The notes: generated by a model not told the origin, from the letters alone. A stretch of 64,000 bases of DNA from Lingula anatina (GCF_001039355.2 NW_019775458.1:263655-327654); one strand, 5' to 3'. Positions 38,501-51,185 are shown, counted from the stretch's first letter. Numbers and translations are program-made.

Positions 38501-41500
38501 CAAGATATCCAGGTATTCCCCTAAAGTGATCATATGCATAGTAGTTTTATATCCCAAAATTGCAATTCTAATTATTTGATATCACCGTAAAAATATGCAC
38601 GTAACCTTTCCGTAGGTCTAATATTATGATTCTAAGGCTCTTTCCCAATGAAACTGTCGGTCTACGTAAATCGATCCAACCGCTCGGGGACTCTCGCTGA
38701 TACAAAGTAATGCAATAAGTTTAACAGATTACCACGCCCCCCCCCCCCCCCTTGTTGCCAACGTACTCGGATTAACCCCAAATTCTTTGTATTCAACTCA
38801 GTACGCCAGGAGGAGGTGTGTTAATCACTTCATCTCAGCTGGAGTCTCCGTGCAGTTGGATCGATCTATGAAGATCAACAGTTTCGCTGGGAATGAGTCC
38901 TTAATATCAGATTACGAAATCTAAAAGTCAATGGAAGCTCGCTGCACTGCATATAGGAGTGCAGGTTTCATTATAAGTATCATTAGTACTAGCCTACATT
39001 TCATAAGAGATTTTTAGGTATAATTGGAGTAATTTGGAAATCGCTGAGACAATCGTACTCACACGAATACAGTTTTGATTCACAATAGAAAACAAACACT
39101 CATATATGTAGAACATGTTGAGAATAGTTATTGGTTTGACTTGGGTATTTTTATTTATTTATTTATTTATTTATTTTTTTTTTATCTTCTTGTAACGTTA
39201 GTAAGTGACAGCATGCAGCGAATAAGAGCGGGGAGTGTTTTGTAATGTTACTTTAGTTGATTGACACGACCTTATTGTACTTAAGCGAAGAATGTAATGT
39301 AGACGGAGAGAACGATGTAAGAGGTTGAACGATGAGGAACAAACTGTAGATAGCGTAGTTAGAAAGCGATAATAAAGAATATGGGAAAACACGGAAATTG
39401 TCTAGTTATTACCTCGCGCCACCAATAAAACATGCAAAGTCAGTAACGTCGTCACATATGGTGGAGGATGCAAAATATAAACATAGATGTTTGACATCAT
39501 GAGTCTTGTCGGAAAGAGAGAGAACGTTCACCGGACGAAAATACGCAGGAGAACACAAAGTATCTAGAAAGGAGATTGGAATTGGACAAACATAAAATTG
39601 AAGGTAAGACAATTGCTTTAAACGATTATTTTAGAAAATGCTTTTTGCGATATTTAGATGACTTTATGGTAGCCAGCCACAATTTCAAATATTGCCTTAG
39701 TGAGGTAAACATAGTTTTACGAAGGCTGAGTAATGCAAACTTAGCATTATCTGAATAGTTTCATTGCGCGAGAAGAGGTCAGGTATTAAGGGTACATAGT
39801 TTCAGTAACTGATATTCGCGTTGACAGTGCCAGAATTCCATGCCCATTTGAATGTAATCGAATTTCTAGAAGTAATGATTTATTGGTCATTGAATTTATC
39901 CCCTAACAGATTTCTATTAGGCAGAGTAAAGGTAAACACCTCGCGAATGCAGACGCGATTAGCCGCCGCCATTACCATGAGGGAAACGTTGAAGAATAAA
40001 ACTTAGAAAAACCTAATAACCCCGCACAGTTTTTTAATGATGCATGTTTGAACAGAATACATATGTTAGATCTAGACACAAGTACTTTACTTTAAATTAA
40101 AACAGAGTGGCTACAAATTTAAAGGTCTGAAATGCTTTTAACAGTTAGAGAAAGGTGACAAAAATATGACATTGTCAAAACGTCAAGATTGCGAGGCATT
40201 TGTTTTAATGAGGAATTGTTTTAAAAACTCCAACGTAAAGATAAGAACCTTGCCTCAATTATCACACACTTGACATCAGACGAACTTCTACGTAGTTGCA
40301 AAGGCGCTTGGCTTCTTGCTGTTAGAGATAGGAAATAACGTGATAATTGATGGCAGGATATCACCCCACCCAGGAGGTTCTTTGCAACTTGTTATTTCAG
40401 ACAAGTCAGAGTACAAAGTTTTGTCTAGTTTACACGACGCGGTACTTTTTGGAAAAGGTCATTTACAGATGTCATTATGTTCTTTCTTGTGTTGAATGTT
40501 TGACAAGGAAAGTTCCTCCAAAATAACTCCAGGGCTTCATTGCTAACTTTGCCCATAAACAAAGAGAGTAAAATAAAAAATAGAAAAATGAAGAAAAACG
40601 AGAAAATGCGACCGCAGGACAAGCGAATTTGTCCCAGACCACTGATGAATTATTTAAAGTAGAAGCCTTACGAGGTCGCGTCAGATAAAAAGTTGAAGCA
40701 CAGTATCTTATTTAGTGGAAATGGAATCCCTTTTGGTTAGAATATTAGGGATCCAATTCAAAACTAAATGAGGCGTCATTAAAGGGAATAACATAAGAGT
40801 AAAGGAAAAGAAGAAAATATATTAAGTCGTGTGTCAATGAAATAGAACACGCCTGTTTAAAACAGACAGTAAGATGGGAGTAGCAAACGTGACGAAGTTG
40901 AATTCTAATTGGATAGAATTAAGAAATTTATAAAGAGACTACCTTAAAGTGATGTCATTAAACTTTTTATGGAAAATATTAAAAGATGCTCTTAAATTTC
41001 AATGCCATTGACGTTTGTTTTTAAAAAATGTACACCAAGTCTTTTGTAGGGACAATATTATTAGGAGTTCAACGGCGATATGGTTGTCCCTCATTTTCCC
41101 TCAGATTCCGTAAAAGATTCACGTGAGTAAGTCTGGGTATTGATTAAAGAAATAATTTGACTTGGTTGTAGACTTGTTATAAAACAACACGTAAAATTTG
41201 TTTGGTGAATATATTTTGTATGTCTTATATTTCCCGATACCTGCTAATTTAGATAAATGTAAACATTATCCATCTTTTGATACGTCTTATGTTTATAAAA
41301 TAAATTCATTTCCGTTTACATTTTATGCATCTATTGACCTTAAGAATTTTACAGGTTGCGGAATGTTTGAAGAGATGCCAACAGCTGAGATATCTCACTT
41401 CACTGTTGAAAATTCGTGACAAGACGGAAAACTGCATTTAGAAATATTTTGCTGTTGACTTGAACAAAAATGTTGCACTAATCAATATTGATAAAATAGT

Positions 41501-44500
41501 TTTTTTTTTCAGGTTAGCCAGGCAGCGAATGCATTTTTCGTTTTTCGTCTACCCTTGTAATTTTAATATCCATCATAACGAGTTTTTAATTTTCTTTTAC
41601 AGGATACGACACTTAAATGGCATTCACCTTAATTTCAGGCAATACTAATTATTATTGCACTTTGTTTCCGTTTAGGGCTCCTGGACTTACAGTCAGTAAT
41701 TTTAGATGATGAATCATAATTCTTTTCATAAGGATACCCATCTGTTTCGCCCACTACCCCCTTGCAATGTCAAACATCGCCGATAGTGCGCATGCACCTT
41801 TGAAGGTGACAAGCAAATATTAAGATTATGATTAATCTACGTTATCGGAAGTGCCTTCAATAAAATTATGTTTTCGGGTTGCGAAGGATAAAATTGGAGA
41901 ATAGTTTGAACTTTCTCGACGAATTGCCTTAAATAAAAGTCCTAATCACTGGCATTTCGACGATCTTCTTAAAATGATCTTGTCAGTTGATAAAGTGGTT
42001 ATATTGGCAATCAAAAGATCGAGTGGAACAAATGAGTTAATGAGTATAAATGATGCAAGGATAAATGGCCTTATGTGAATATTATTTGATATATTGTGAG
42101 GAATAAGATATCAAAGTGGTTATGGATATAACTGAATATGTGGAGTTGAGTTATAAAAGTGTGCGCATGACGTCATATAAATACTAAAATCTGGGACGCC
42201 AGATAAATATTAGCATCTGGGAAGCCAGATTGCGTTATTGTTATTTTTATTATAAGCATAAGTATTATTATTAGACATATTATCATATTATTAGCATGGT
42301 TCCATATGTGTTTTATTGTTATCATTATTTTTTGGATGAATCATACTATGGCAAGTTAAAATCTTGCCTGTTAAATGTGAATGTATTCAGGTTTGATGAT
42401 GATTGTTATAATATACGTAGTTAAGTTTTTCTTGACATGCATTTCTGCTTCATTCGTTTTGGATATATTCGTAAACGCTGGACATGGACATTCGTGGATA
42501 TACAGGAAACTGTGAACATTTATCTACACGTATGCCAACGTGCGCGAATAAGACGTTTATCCATATACAATGAGTGGCAGATGACAATCGCTATGAACTG
42601 TCTAGAAGGACGGATTTGACATTATATGCTAACTGAACTTTCCTGCTAAAATTCGAAATGGAGGATGTAACGGACCATACCAAATGGAACTATTCATCTG
42701 TAGGAAATGAACTTTAGATTTTATTGATTAACTTTGCGTCAAATGTTATTACATGTGGTTATAAGAAAATGTTAAGTAGTGTGCATTGAATATTAAATAC
42801 GTGACTTATGAAAAGTATATCTATATTCAGTCTGTCGGTCTTATAATTATTTGTTATTGACATTTAACTATACGATTATTGGTACAGGAACAGTGTACTT
42901 AGCTTTTGCAAAGATGAAGACGCGAAACTGATGATATGCATTAAGGATGATTCTTACTTATTTATTTTTCGGTATGTTTTTTGTTCAATCGTGGATTGGG
43001 TTTGATATAAAACGATTGTTTCTCTTATAGCCATCAAAAGAGAGCGCTACAGTGTGGACAAATATGAAGATGAACAGGTACTTCATCATGAGCGATGCGC
43101 TGGTCGCACCGTTGTGGTGAATGCTGCTCATTAGACAGGGAAGGTACCGCCCGATTGTCTCACTTGTGGCATTCCTACTGAATGACAACCAAGTACAAAG
43201 AGAAACCGTATATGAAAATGTGTCAGAGCCATAATAAGAGAGTAACAGATTTAAACATCCGCCCGGAGAAAACAAATAAAAATATCTGTACTCTTGGGCC
43301 GCACATTACAACATGTAAATGCACATCCACAAAACATCATATTTTCTAAAAAGTTATCAATCTATCTTCCTGTAAGTTATATTTGGGGTTTCATGTCAAC
43401 TGCATTTCTATCTTATCGTAGGTTTATAATGCAAAATCTATGTACTTAGTTTTGTTTTGCATAAATTTATGGTAAGAGGAAAATGTAGTGTTTAAGGAAG
43501 TTTATTTTAAGGTATATTTAGATTTAAAATATGCCTGGGGACAGGAATATCGTCCCCGGGAGATAATGTAACGTTAGTAAGTGACAGCAAGCAGCGAATA
43601 AGACCGGGGAGTGTTTTGTAGTGTTACTTTAGTTGATTGACACGACCTTATTGTACTTAAGCGAAGAATGTAATGTAGACGGAGAGAACGATGTAAGAGG
43701 TTGAACGTAGAGGAATAAACTGTAGAAAACGTAGTTAGAAAGCGATAATAAAGAATATGGGAAAACACGGGAATTGTCTAGTTATTACCTCGCGCCACCA
43801 ATAAGACATGCAAAGTCAGTAACGTCGTCACATACTCCAAAACCTCTACGTGCCGTAGAATTTAACTGGATCCTAAATTAAAATTTGTGTATGTTGTTTG
43901 TACATTTCATAAAAGTTCTTTTTTTTCACCTTCAGTGGTCTTAAGTTGTGTGAAGAACATTAAAGTTAATACTGCGTTTATATTGCATTAAAATGAAATT
44001 TGTGTCGAAATAATTACTGTATTTTTTATGCATTGGGAAATGACTAAAAATTAAGTTAATCCAAATCATATTATAACAACTTGTCACACTAAGTATATGT
44101 AGGTCATCAAAAGATTATCTAAAAGAGATGTCTAGAACTCTTTTATTATCTAAACTAGTCATACTCGTACATGTAGGTCAACAAAAGATTATCGTAATCC
44201 CTCGTATGTCAAATAAATATCATCCTCTAACCTCACAGTAAGGTCAAAGAGCTATGTTGCTGTCCGTGTCACATGGAATTGGAATTTTGTGGCCAATTTC
44301 AGCTCATTAGCTTTTCTCTCAAATATTTTCTAGAGGATTAGGGATATTGTTTTGAGGTCGTCTCTAAATTCTGGAGTTTAATGTAATTTTAGTGTCATTA
44401 AAGGTAGATGTGATATGCATTTATATGTCGTAAAATCAAGCAATTAAGCAGCTATGTCCATTTAAGGTTGAGACAGGGGGTGACAGCAACATGGCTATCT

Positions 44501-44590
44501 TCTTTAATAACTAAAATATACCATGTTACATATCAATAAAAAGGTTATTTCAACAGTTATTCATTTCATGTCATGTTTTATTGCGCAACG

Positions 44591-44627
<37 letters not shown>

Positions 44628-47600
44628 CACCATAATCTTCGAACCATTTCTCCTTTACCAGGCTCCCATTGCTGACGATACTAACACTGGGCAAGCCGAG
44701 ATCTTGCTTACAATAACGAGTCAGTTCCCCAACATAGCGCCCGCCTTTCTCTAGAAATGGCTCGCCGCCAGAGAAATTAATTTTCTCCATCCCTAAAGAA
44801 AAACAAAGAAGTGATGATTTATAAAAATTTTTGTCTTAACCAGAAAATGCATAGAATACTGGGTAAGCTTGACAGTTGGGTCAATGAAGTTATTGAATTT
44901 CATCTTTTACCCTCTGATTACAGAGGCCCACTAAAACACTGTACAAAATCACATTTTTGTAACAGACCCTGTGATCAGAGAGTACATGCTTCTCCCTTAA
45001 GTGAAAGCCATTATATTAAAGAACAGTTAGTTCGTCCGGACATGTGCTTTCAAGTGCCTTCCCTGACATATACATTCTTGCATGGGTGGTCAGCACACTG
45101 TCATGCCTTGGTTAAAATACTTCTTATCAAAACAACACGATCCAAGACCGGGCCCATAGGGACGTGTGATTTGACAGCGCCCCTAGTTAGAAGCTTTGAA
45201 GCTTTGAACAGAAGAACAGAAGGTCCAAGGATCACCTGATCCACGGATAAAATATGGCGGACCCTACATTAAAGAAAAGCCGTCTAATCTGCCGGTGGTC
45301 TCCCCGCCTCCACACGCGCCATTAGACGGATTTTAATTTAAAAATCACGGCTCCCAGGTTTAATTGCTAGACCACGTGTGGAGGCGGGAAGACCACCAGC
45401 GGATTAGTCAGGTCTTCTTTCATGTAGGGTCCGCCATATTTGATATGTGGAGAATGGCCTTTTTAAGTGGGACACTTATATATATATATATGATAAATTG
45501 TAATTTCCCGACTGTCTTTATTTCACGTCAAGTGACCTTCATCAGCTGCAGAGTCCTGGTCATAGGTGGATGGGAGAGGGGGTGGTCAGTTCAGTGCTGT
45601 GTTAAACGCAATGGTTTTCAAAGATTCAGGTGTTGGGTTCTTTCATCTAAGGTTCCTCGCCTTGTGAGAGTGCGTCTGCTTGTGCAGAGTGCAAATGCAC
45701 TTATGTGCAAGGGTGTCTCGTCCTAACAAAGGTGCCTTGCCTTTGTATGTGTGTATCTGCTTGGCATAACACAATGAAAAATGTTCAAAAGTGTCGCCCT
45801 CTTGACGATTTCAGTAGATTCACAAAAGTGTCTCGCTTTTGTGGCTGAACTATGGAAAAGATACATTCCACTATAATACCAGTGCTCTGTTTTCAATCTA
45901 AAAACTAAATAAATAGTTCAACAAGGTATATTGCTTAACCATACATGTTTACATACGCGTAGATTTAAGTACTCTTCAATATTGCCGTCAGGACGGAATT
46001 TCAATACAAACCACACACTTGTCAGCGTCAGATACACGGATGCACATTCGACCTCGCATTTTGCACAGATTTGTAGTTAAACCACCGCAACCTCCTAATG
46101 TGCCCTACTCTAATAACCTGTTTCATTTCTCTTGTTTGTAAATTGTTGATAGTCATTATTTTAGTGAGATATATCAACCCGAAGGGTTTTGTAAAATCTG
46201 TCACAACAGCAAGTGTATAAAAACTAGACGCATGTATCATCCACATATACGTGTAACACCCCATTTCCATAGATTTTTAGATCGATCTATCCCTGTGGGG
46301 AGTCTCACTAGATTACTGTCAGCTTGGCCGGCTTAAGCGTCTGTCCCGCCTACTAAACGCTGTTAGGGGGTAATTAACTATGGTGTCCGCTCGGCTGACT
46401 GCAATTTAGCGTGAACCCCCAGGGAGTTAAGTCGATCTATAACTTAATCTTTAGATCGATTTAAATCTCTGGGAAAGCACCCTAAGACTACATGTAATTC
46501 AAACTGCAATGTATATAATTATATACAATATATATAACTTATATATAAACTTCTTGGTATTTATCATTTAAATTAATAAAAAAGACACCTGTACTTTTTC
46601 TTCCATGCATGAAGGTAAATCAAGGCCTTAATTTATTTGCAAATACTGTGCAAGGACCAGTAAAGATTTTAAGTATCAAAATATACATTTACCATGTGAC
46701 ATACCTGACGATAAAATCCAGTCGCCATATATGGTACGTTGCAAATCGCTATGAATGGGCTGGGAAGGGGGTCGAGTGAGTGAAGACCCATGTTAACCCC
46801 TTACAGTTAATGGGGTCTATGGTCGAGTGTTAGGCCTACATACGTAGCCCCTCCCAGGGCCACAGATTGGTTTTTCAATAGATATTCACAGCCACATCTC
46901 TAGTTAAATTAACGATTATTTTCCGTACTCAGAGAAAATGTCCACATAATAAAAACTGCGGCCCTGGTAGAGGGTACCTCATACACATGAGTATCCTTCT
47001 TTGACCTGGCCACATGTGGTCAACTGTCCCTGTCACGACACATACAGTATGGGCACTGGGCCCCGCAACTGCCGAAATTTTCATAAACCTAGGCTGTTCT
47101 TTTAAGATATGGCTTAGTTTGAATACTATTTCCTGGCTAACCTGGTGCTCAGACATGTCGAACTCCTTCTTAACAAAATATTTTTAAAGACAATTACAGG
47201 NCTATTTTCGTCAGAGGTTACTTGACACGATGGAGATAGGCTACAGTGAAAAGGTTAGTGTCAAGTTAGCTCTGAAGCTCAGGGTGATTACAGGGGGGCG
47301 CGTGCCTCTATGATTTGAGTTCAATACCCTGTACTGTATAAGTGAATGCGTGCGTATTTGTAGAGCAATATCGTAGAAGAAAAATTTGAATATTGTGCAG
47401 TATACGGAGTTACACTAGATTTGAGGTGTATTGTAGAAACGACTCAACTTTGCGATTACTAATATCCCCGATCTTCCGGAGTGACAGTGACACACATTTA
47501 AGCCATGCAAGCTGTCAAAGATCTGTCGTGCATGTAGTGTGCTAACGCGTTTTCGCACGTGTGTGCAAGCCGTGCGATAATAAATGCAGTATCACAATGA

Positions 47601-48041
47601 TCACATTTAACTAATTTTGTTATCTTTCAATCTTTTATTTGAGAAGCCCATCGATAGGAGTCGATGGATTTGCCCCTATGAGTTGCGAGATTAAAAAAAA
47701 GAAAAATTGAAATGACAACATTTTTATCACGTACCTGCATCCTTCAAAAGTTTTAGACCCCGCTTCGCCTCCTCTATGGGCAAAACGAAGGACGTCTTTG
47801 CGGTGTGAAAACAAAAGCCACACCTGTAGTTACAGCGCCTCGTGAAGTGGTAATTAACACTGATTGGTTTGGGCAGGGATTCATCCCTGCTCGCCGGCCT
47901 CTCTGTCCTCCTCTCGCCTTGCACCACCTCCTGCTGAGGACAGGTTTCGGCTTTTTTCGTGCTCTTGTCGCGCACCCATGAAGCCGCCACGTAAATGATT
48001 ACCACCGTCGCAAGCAAAATCCCTAAAACTTGACCTAACAT
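35581..48041 (-). CDS. RSAD2: Viperin (radical SAM antiviral nucleotide-modifying enzyme), seven exons, 348 aa
   Basis: Coding exons in transcript order are 47735-48041, 44631-44792, 38384-38520, 38023-38115, 37486-37635, 36834-36866 and 35581-35745. All have GT/AG borders and the joined frame is 1047 nt. Vertebrate viperin is about 360 aa. Residues 1-21 form a hydrophobic/amphipathic membrane segment, as in viperin that sits on the ER and lipid droplets. CxxxCxxC (Cys 70, 74, 77) in [11 protein letters not shown] binds the 4Fe-4S cluster. NFSGGEPF is the SAM-binding motif, and VSIVSNGSL and [10 protein letters not shown] follow. The C-terminus ends in KADMKLDW with the conserved terminal Trp used for iron-sulfur loading. 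The family converts CTP to ddhCTP, a chain terminator of viral polymerases, and is induced by infection. Activity here is inferred. Intron 2 carries a MITE and an LTR element, and intron 1 carries a family A MITE and a foldback. Confidence 0.96.
36368..36535. mobile_element. Short inverted-repeat element (CAGGCCCGTAGCCAG ends)
   Basis: Ends read CAGGCCCGTAGCCAG and CTGGTTACGGGCCTG, a 15-bp terminal inverted repeat with one mismatch. The interior contains GGGGGGTTCGAAAGAACCCCCC and further partly inverted G- and C-runs. It is a non-coding MITE about 168 bp long, in intron 6 of viperin (35746-36833). A diverged relative is at 28946-29082. Confidence 0.8.
38636..38900. mobile_element. MITE family B with inverted ends of about 47 bp
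   Basis: The left end GGCTCTTTCCCAATGAAACT and the reverse complement of the right end GGACTCATTCCCAGCGAAAC stay alignable for about 47 bp to ATCGATCCAAC. TAA lies on the left and TTAA on the right. The AGATCGATC words recall family A. There is no open frame. It lies in intron 2 of viperin and includes a poly-C run at about 38738. Confidence 0.7.
39191..39456 (+). repeat. 5' LTR of the Gypsy-type element
   Basis: 266 bp, TG...CA ends, with a polyadenylation signal AATAAA near position 180 of the LTR. It matches the 3' LTR with about ten differences. Confidence 0.88.
39576..39758 (+). pseudogene. Reverse-transcriptase remnant
   Basis: An open frame of 60 codons contains the RT catalytic box YLDD followed by the usual Gypsy pattern ([24 protein letters not shown]). 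Upstream RT motifs are missing and the frame stops soon after the box, so no active enzyme can be made. Confidence 0.75.
43567..43832 (+). repeat. 3' LTR of the Gypsy-type element
   Basis: Direct repeat of 39191-39456 with the same length and ends. Confidence 0.88.
44592..44626. repeat. (GA)n microsatellite touching the viperin exon 2 donor
   Basis: On the minus strand, the donor GTGAGTCTCTCTCT runs straight into a (CT)n tract of about 30 nt. Confidence 0.93.
45241..45450. mobile_element. Foldback/MITE with arms of about 80 bp
   Basis: The left arm has AATATGGCGGACCCTACAT and GTGGTCTCCCCGCCTCCACA. The right arm is the reverse complement (TGTGGAGGCGGGAAGACCAC, ATGTAGGGTCCGCCATATT). The central spacer is about 40 bp and there is no open frame. 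It lies in intron 1 of viperin. The ATATGGCGGACCC and GCCGTCT parts are shared with the element at 51186-51364. Confidence 0.85.
46254..46486 (+). mobile_element. MITE family A, copy 3
   Basis: Highly similar to 7849-8087 and in the same orientation. It lacks the short ACCGGTA insertion near its right end. It lies in intron 1 of viperin. Confidence 0.85.
47201..47201. other. Single N (assembly join)
   Basis: One ambiguous base between ACAATTACAGG and CTATTTTCG in viperin intron 1. I see no duplicated flank here, unlike the N at 25385. Confidence 0.9.
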
Positions 48042-48400
48042 TCTGGATGCTGAATTTCCTATTGAACGAGGATGAGGGTGATATTGCCTCTGCAGCGGTC
48101 CGTAAAACTTGTAGGCCTATGTTTTTTTATCAGCGTCTGCAAAATATAGCTTATCACCACTTTTGAACCTTAAAACAAGTTAACGCTGTAAGTTTAAATT
48201 TCTGGTCAGTTTGAACGCTACTCCGAACGGTACACAAACATTTAGAACCACTGAATGACAATTCAAAAGTTTGTTTATATACAGGTGGATGACGTGCATT
48301 AAGATATGCGTCGATGCACTAACTGGAAACTCAGATACATGGAAATTCCAATACGAGTGTGCGTGCTTTCGGTTTCGGAACCGCACGCAAGCCTTACATA
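48042..48400 (-). promoter_or_regulatory. Putative viperin promoter region
   Basis: Sequence upstream of the viperin ATG. On the minus strand a TATA-like GCTATATTTTGC and a GATAAAAAAA lie about 90-110 bp upstream of the start. GGAAATTCC at 48341-48349 (GGAATTTCC on the minus strand) resembles a kappaB site. No clear interferon-response element (GAAANNGAAA) is seen. All of this is by motif resemblance only. Confidence 0.3.
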
Positions 48401-49985
48401 ACAAATTATGATACTAACAATTAACAGTAGCCTACTAAGCCCTCTACTACCACTCCTGCTACTACGGTACATATGATAACAATACTGAAAGCTCTCCGAA
48501 GTTTGAGAGTAAAACGTCCATTCAGGACAAGTAAATGGAGTCTTATCTCAAAATAACATTGAACTCGTTATCGATTATTGGAATTCTCCAAATATTTTTT
48601 CACAAGCAAACATTGTGATATTTATATGTGAGTTTACGGTCAATTTTAGCCTGGATAGAAAGTCTGCCCTCCATTTAGTTATTATGATTCGGTTTAGCCT
48701 GACCTAAGTGGGTCAAAACTTTGGGCGAAGCTTACCTGCACAAATGAATGGGAAGAGAAGTCTCTATCATGGGGGACACTGTGTCACGTTACGCTGGGCC
48801 AAGGCCTTCATAAGACGGGGCAAATCTTACTAAAAAAATAAAAGACCGCTAGGTTGGCAAATCTAGCGGTCATTTACAGGGTACATGTATAGTTCTAATG
48901 CGGGCACTGAGTCGCTCTGATGATGGCCTTCATCAAGGTTTGCCGTTAACTAAAATGTAGGCCTAATAGTAACCTTCATAATATTTTCCTTGTGTGCAAA
49001 TTAACTATCTCCGGGCTGAAGTATCCCCATGTACACTAAGCTGATCAATATTTTGCTCTTTCATAGATAATTAGCTAGAACTTTTTCTTCCTACTGTTAG
49101 TTTGCAGCAAACACGGCCTACCTGACATGTAGGCTACAATTAGGCCCTGGCCGCTATATTACCTAGGGTCAGTAAAAACTATATATACTCACGTCAGTTT
49201 GATGAAGGCCTACGGCCATTTCTTAAAAGCCATGTATTGTAAAAAAAATAATCAAAATGTACAAATATCCATTCGCAATTTTTTTAACCTCTGATTACTA
49301 AATATATTTATGCTAACCCTTTATAATTATCCATCAACGTGATCTATTGATTGTATTCTTCTAGTAGGCCACATAGGCTACATGTAGGCTATAGGCCTAC
49401 ATTAATTGCTTCAAATTTTCTCCCATGTTATTCACATCACCAAAAGAACAGATTTTATTATTCTTATCATAACCAGTAAGAGTTCCATCAGGCTGTGCAT
49501 TATTATCTTCACCGACATCCAAAATAAACAAACAACGTTATCGACTTCATGAAACTGAGTTATTATATTGCTTCCATGTAATCGACCTATTCGGCGTAAG
49601 CGGTACAGTTCTTGGTAAGGCATGCGCGCGCATAACGAGACAAAAGCGGCGTTAGAATCTCTTTTGCAATAAAATCATCAATTCACGGATCAAAGTTAAT
49701 AATACTTTATTCACATCTCCCTGATTATGCAAGTCGAAAATCATGGAAATGACTATAATGACTCCGTTTCACAGTCGCATTCATAAGCCCCTCTCACAGG
49801 GTGCTACCCGTTTAATATTAGGGACGTTTCACGTATTTCAGGAAATAAAGTGTCTTTCACGGGTTACGAAAATGCCCAATAGAACCCTCTAAGAAGTCCA
49901 ATAAATGGGTTAAACAACTCCACATAATAAAGTTATTTTTGCGATGCTGATGTCCTAATGCTCCAATACGCATCAACGTCGATTT

Positions 49986-50368
49986 NNNNNNNNNNNNNNN
50001 NNNNNNNNNNNNNNNNNNNNNNNNNNNNNNNNNNNNNNNNNNNNNNNNNNNNNNNNNNNNNNNNNNNNNNNNNNNNNNNNNNNNNNNNNNNNNNNNNNNN
50101 NNNNNNNNNNNNNNNNNNNNNNNNNNNNNNNNNNNNNNNNNNNNNNNNNNNNNNNNNNNNNNNNNNNNNNNNNNNNNNNNNNNNNNNNNNNNNNNNNNNN
50201 NNNNNNNNNNNNNNNNNNNNNNNNNNNNNNNNNNNNNNNNNNNNNNNNNNNNNNNNNNNNNNNNNNNNNNNNNNNNNNNNNNNNNNNNNNNNNNNNNNNN
50301 NNNNNNNNNNNNNNNNNNNNNNNNNNNNNNNNNNNNNNNNNNNNNNNNNNNNNNNNNNNNNNNNNNNN
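49986..50368. other. Assembly gap (383 Ns)
   Basis: A run of N of estimated length between CGTCGATTT and GGTACTGAG. Open frames spanning it are meaningless. Confidence 0.99.
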
Positions 50369-51185
50369 GGTACTGAGTCAACGGGATTGACACACAAGCT
50401 TTTTTACACTTAACTTTTAAAGAGCACATTCTGATGTTAATTGGGTATAAATATGGCATTTGGCGATATGTTTTCCAGTTTATGGGCAATATTTAATCTT
50501 CGTGGAAGTCGATGTTTAACATCAGATTTCAGAGGGTGCATTTTTCTAAATTTATAAAAAATTAAAAAAGCATAAGACGTGGATATCTACAGCAGCATTT
50601 TTTTACCATGAATCATGTTACATATTGTATCTTGAATTTAATTGTATACCACTGTTTAAAACAGTTAACGCCTGTCATATAATCATTTGCTAGAAAAGAA
50701 AAAAACGGCCTGAAATTACGGAACAGCCTTTTTAGAAGTAGAAGATGCGTTTTATTATATAATTTATTGCAGTTGCGTTATACCCCACAGTAGAAAGATA
50801 GGCAAGGGGCGCCGGAGTGTATTTTACCACTGTGCTGAATTTAGAACCAATTCATTTTTAACACACGAAAACCGAAAAAAATTAAGGGAAAAAAACGCGT
50901 TAGTTATGAAGCGACATCGACAGCAACAGCGACGACATCGACAAACAAAGTATATCGGGATATAACAAATCTTCAGATATAAAGATAATTCATTATACGA
51001 CTTGCCAGCGAGCTGGTAAAGTTTTCATCTACATCGTCGCTTCTCATCTTTCATGTAATGCACTCGCACCTTCAGAAGTGAAGGACACTTGCCGTTTCTG
51101 AAGGTGCCATGTCAGGGCACAAGTGTAAAGGCCACTTGACCGGTGAGTGTTTTTATATGTCTGACATGAGCTAAGAAGGAAGACT

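Larger units (their letters stand above)
39191..43832 (+). mobile_element. Degenerate Ty3/Gypsy-type LTR retrotransposon in viperin intron 2
   Basis: Two direct LTRs of 266 bp, 39191-39456 and 43567-43832, begin TGTAACGTTAG and end GTCGTCACA. They differ at about ten positions by eye and contain AATAAA. TGGTGGAGG just after the left LTR may be the primer-binding site, and CCCCGGGAGATAA just before the right LTR a polypurine tract. The interior is 4.1 kb of mostly broken pol. A reverse-transcriptase fragment with [10 protein letters not shown] lies at about 39645-39755. A probable integrase zinc-binding region lies at 40380-40530 ([16 protein letters not shown], then CVEC). No gag is seen and the RT motif starts within 200 bp of the LTR, so the 5' interior is deleted. 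No target-site duplication is evident. It is antisense to viperin and non-autonomous. Confidence 0.85.

Noticed and set aside
49857-50489. Frames of 150-210 codons
   Set aside because: They consist mostly of the N gap.
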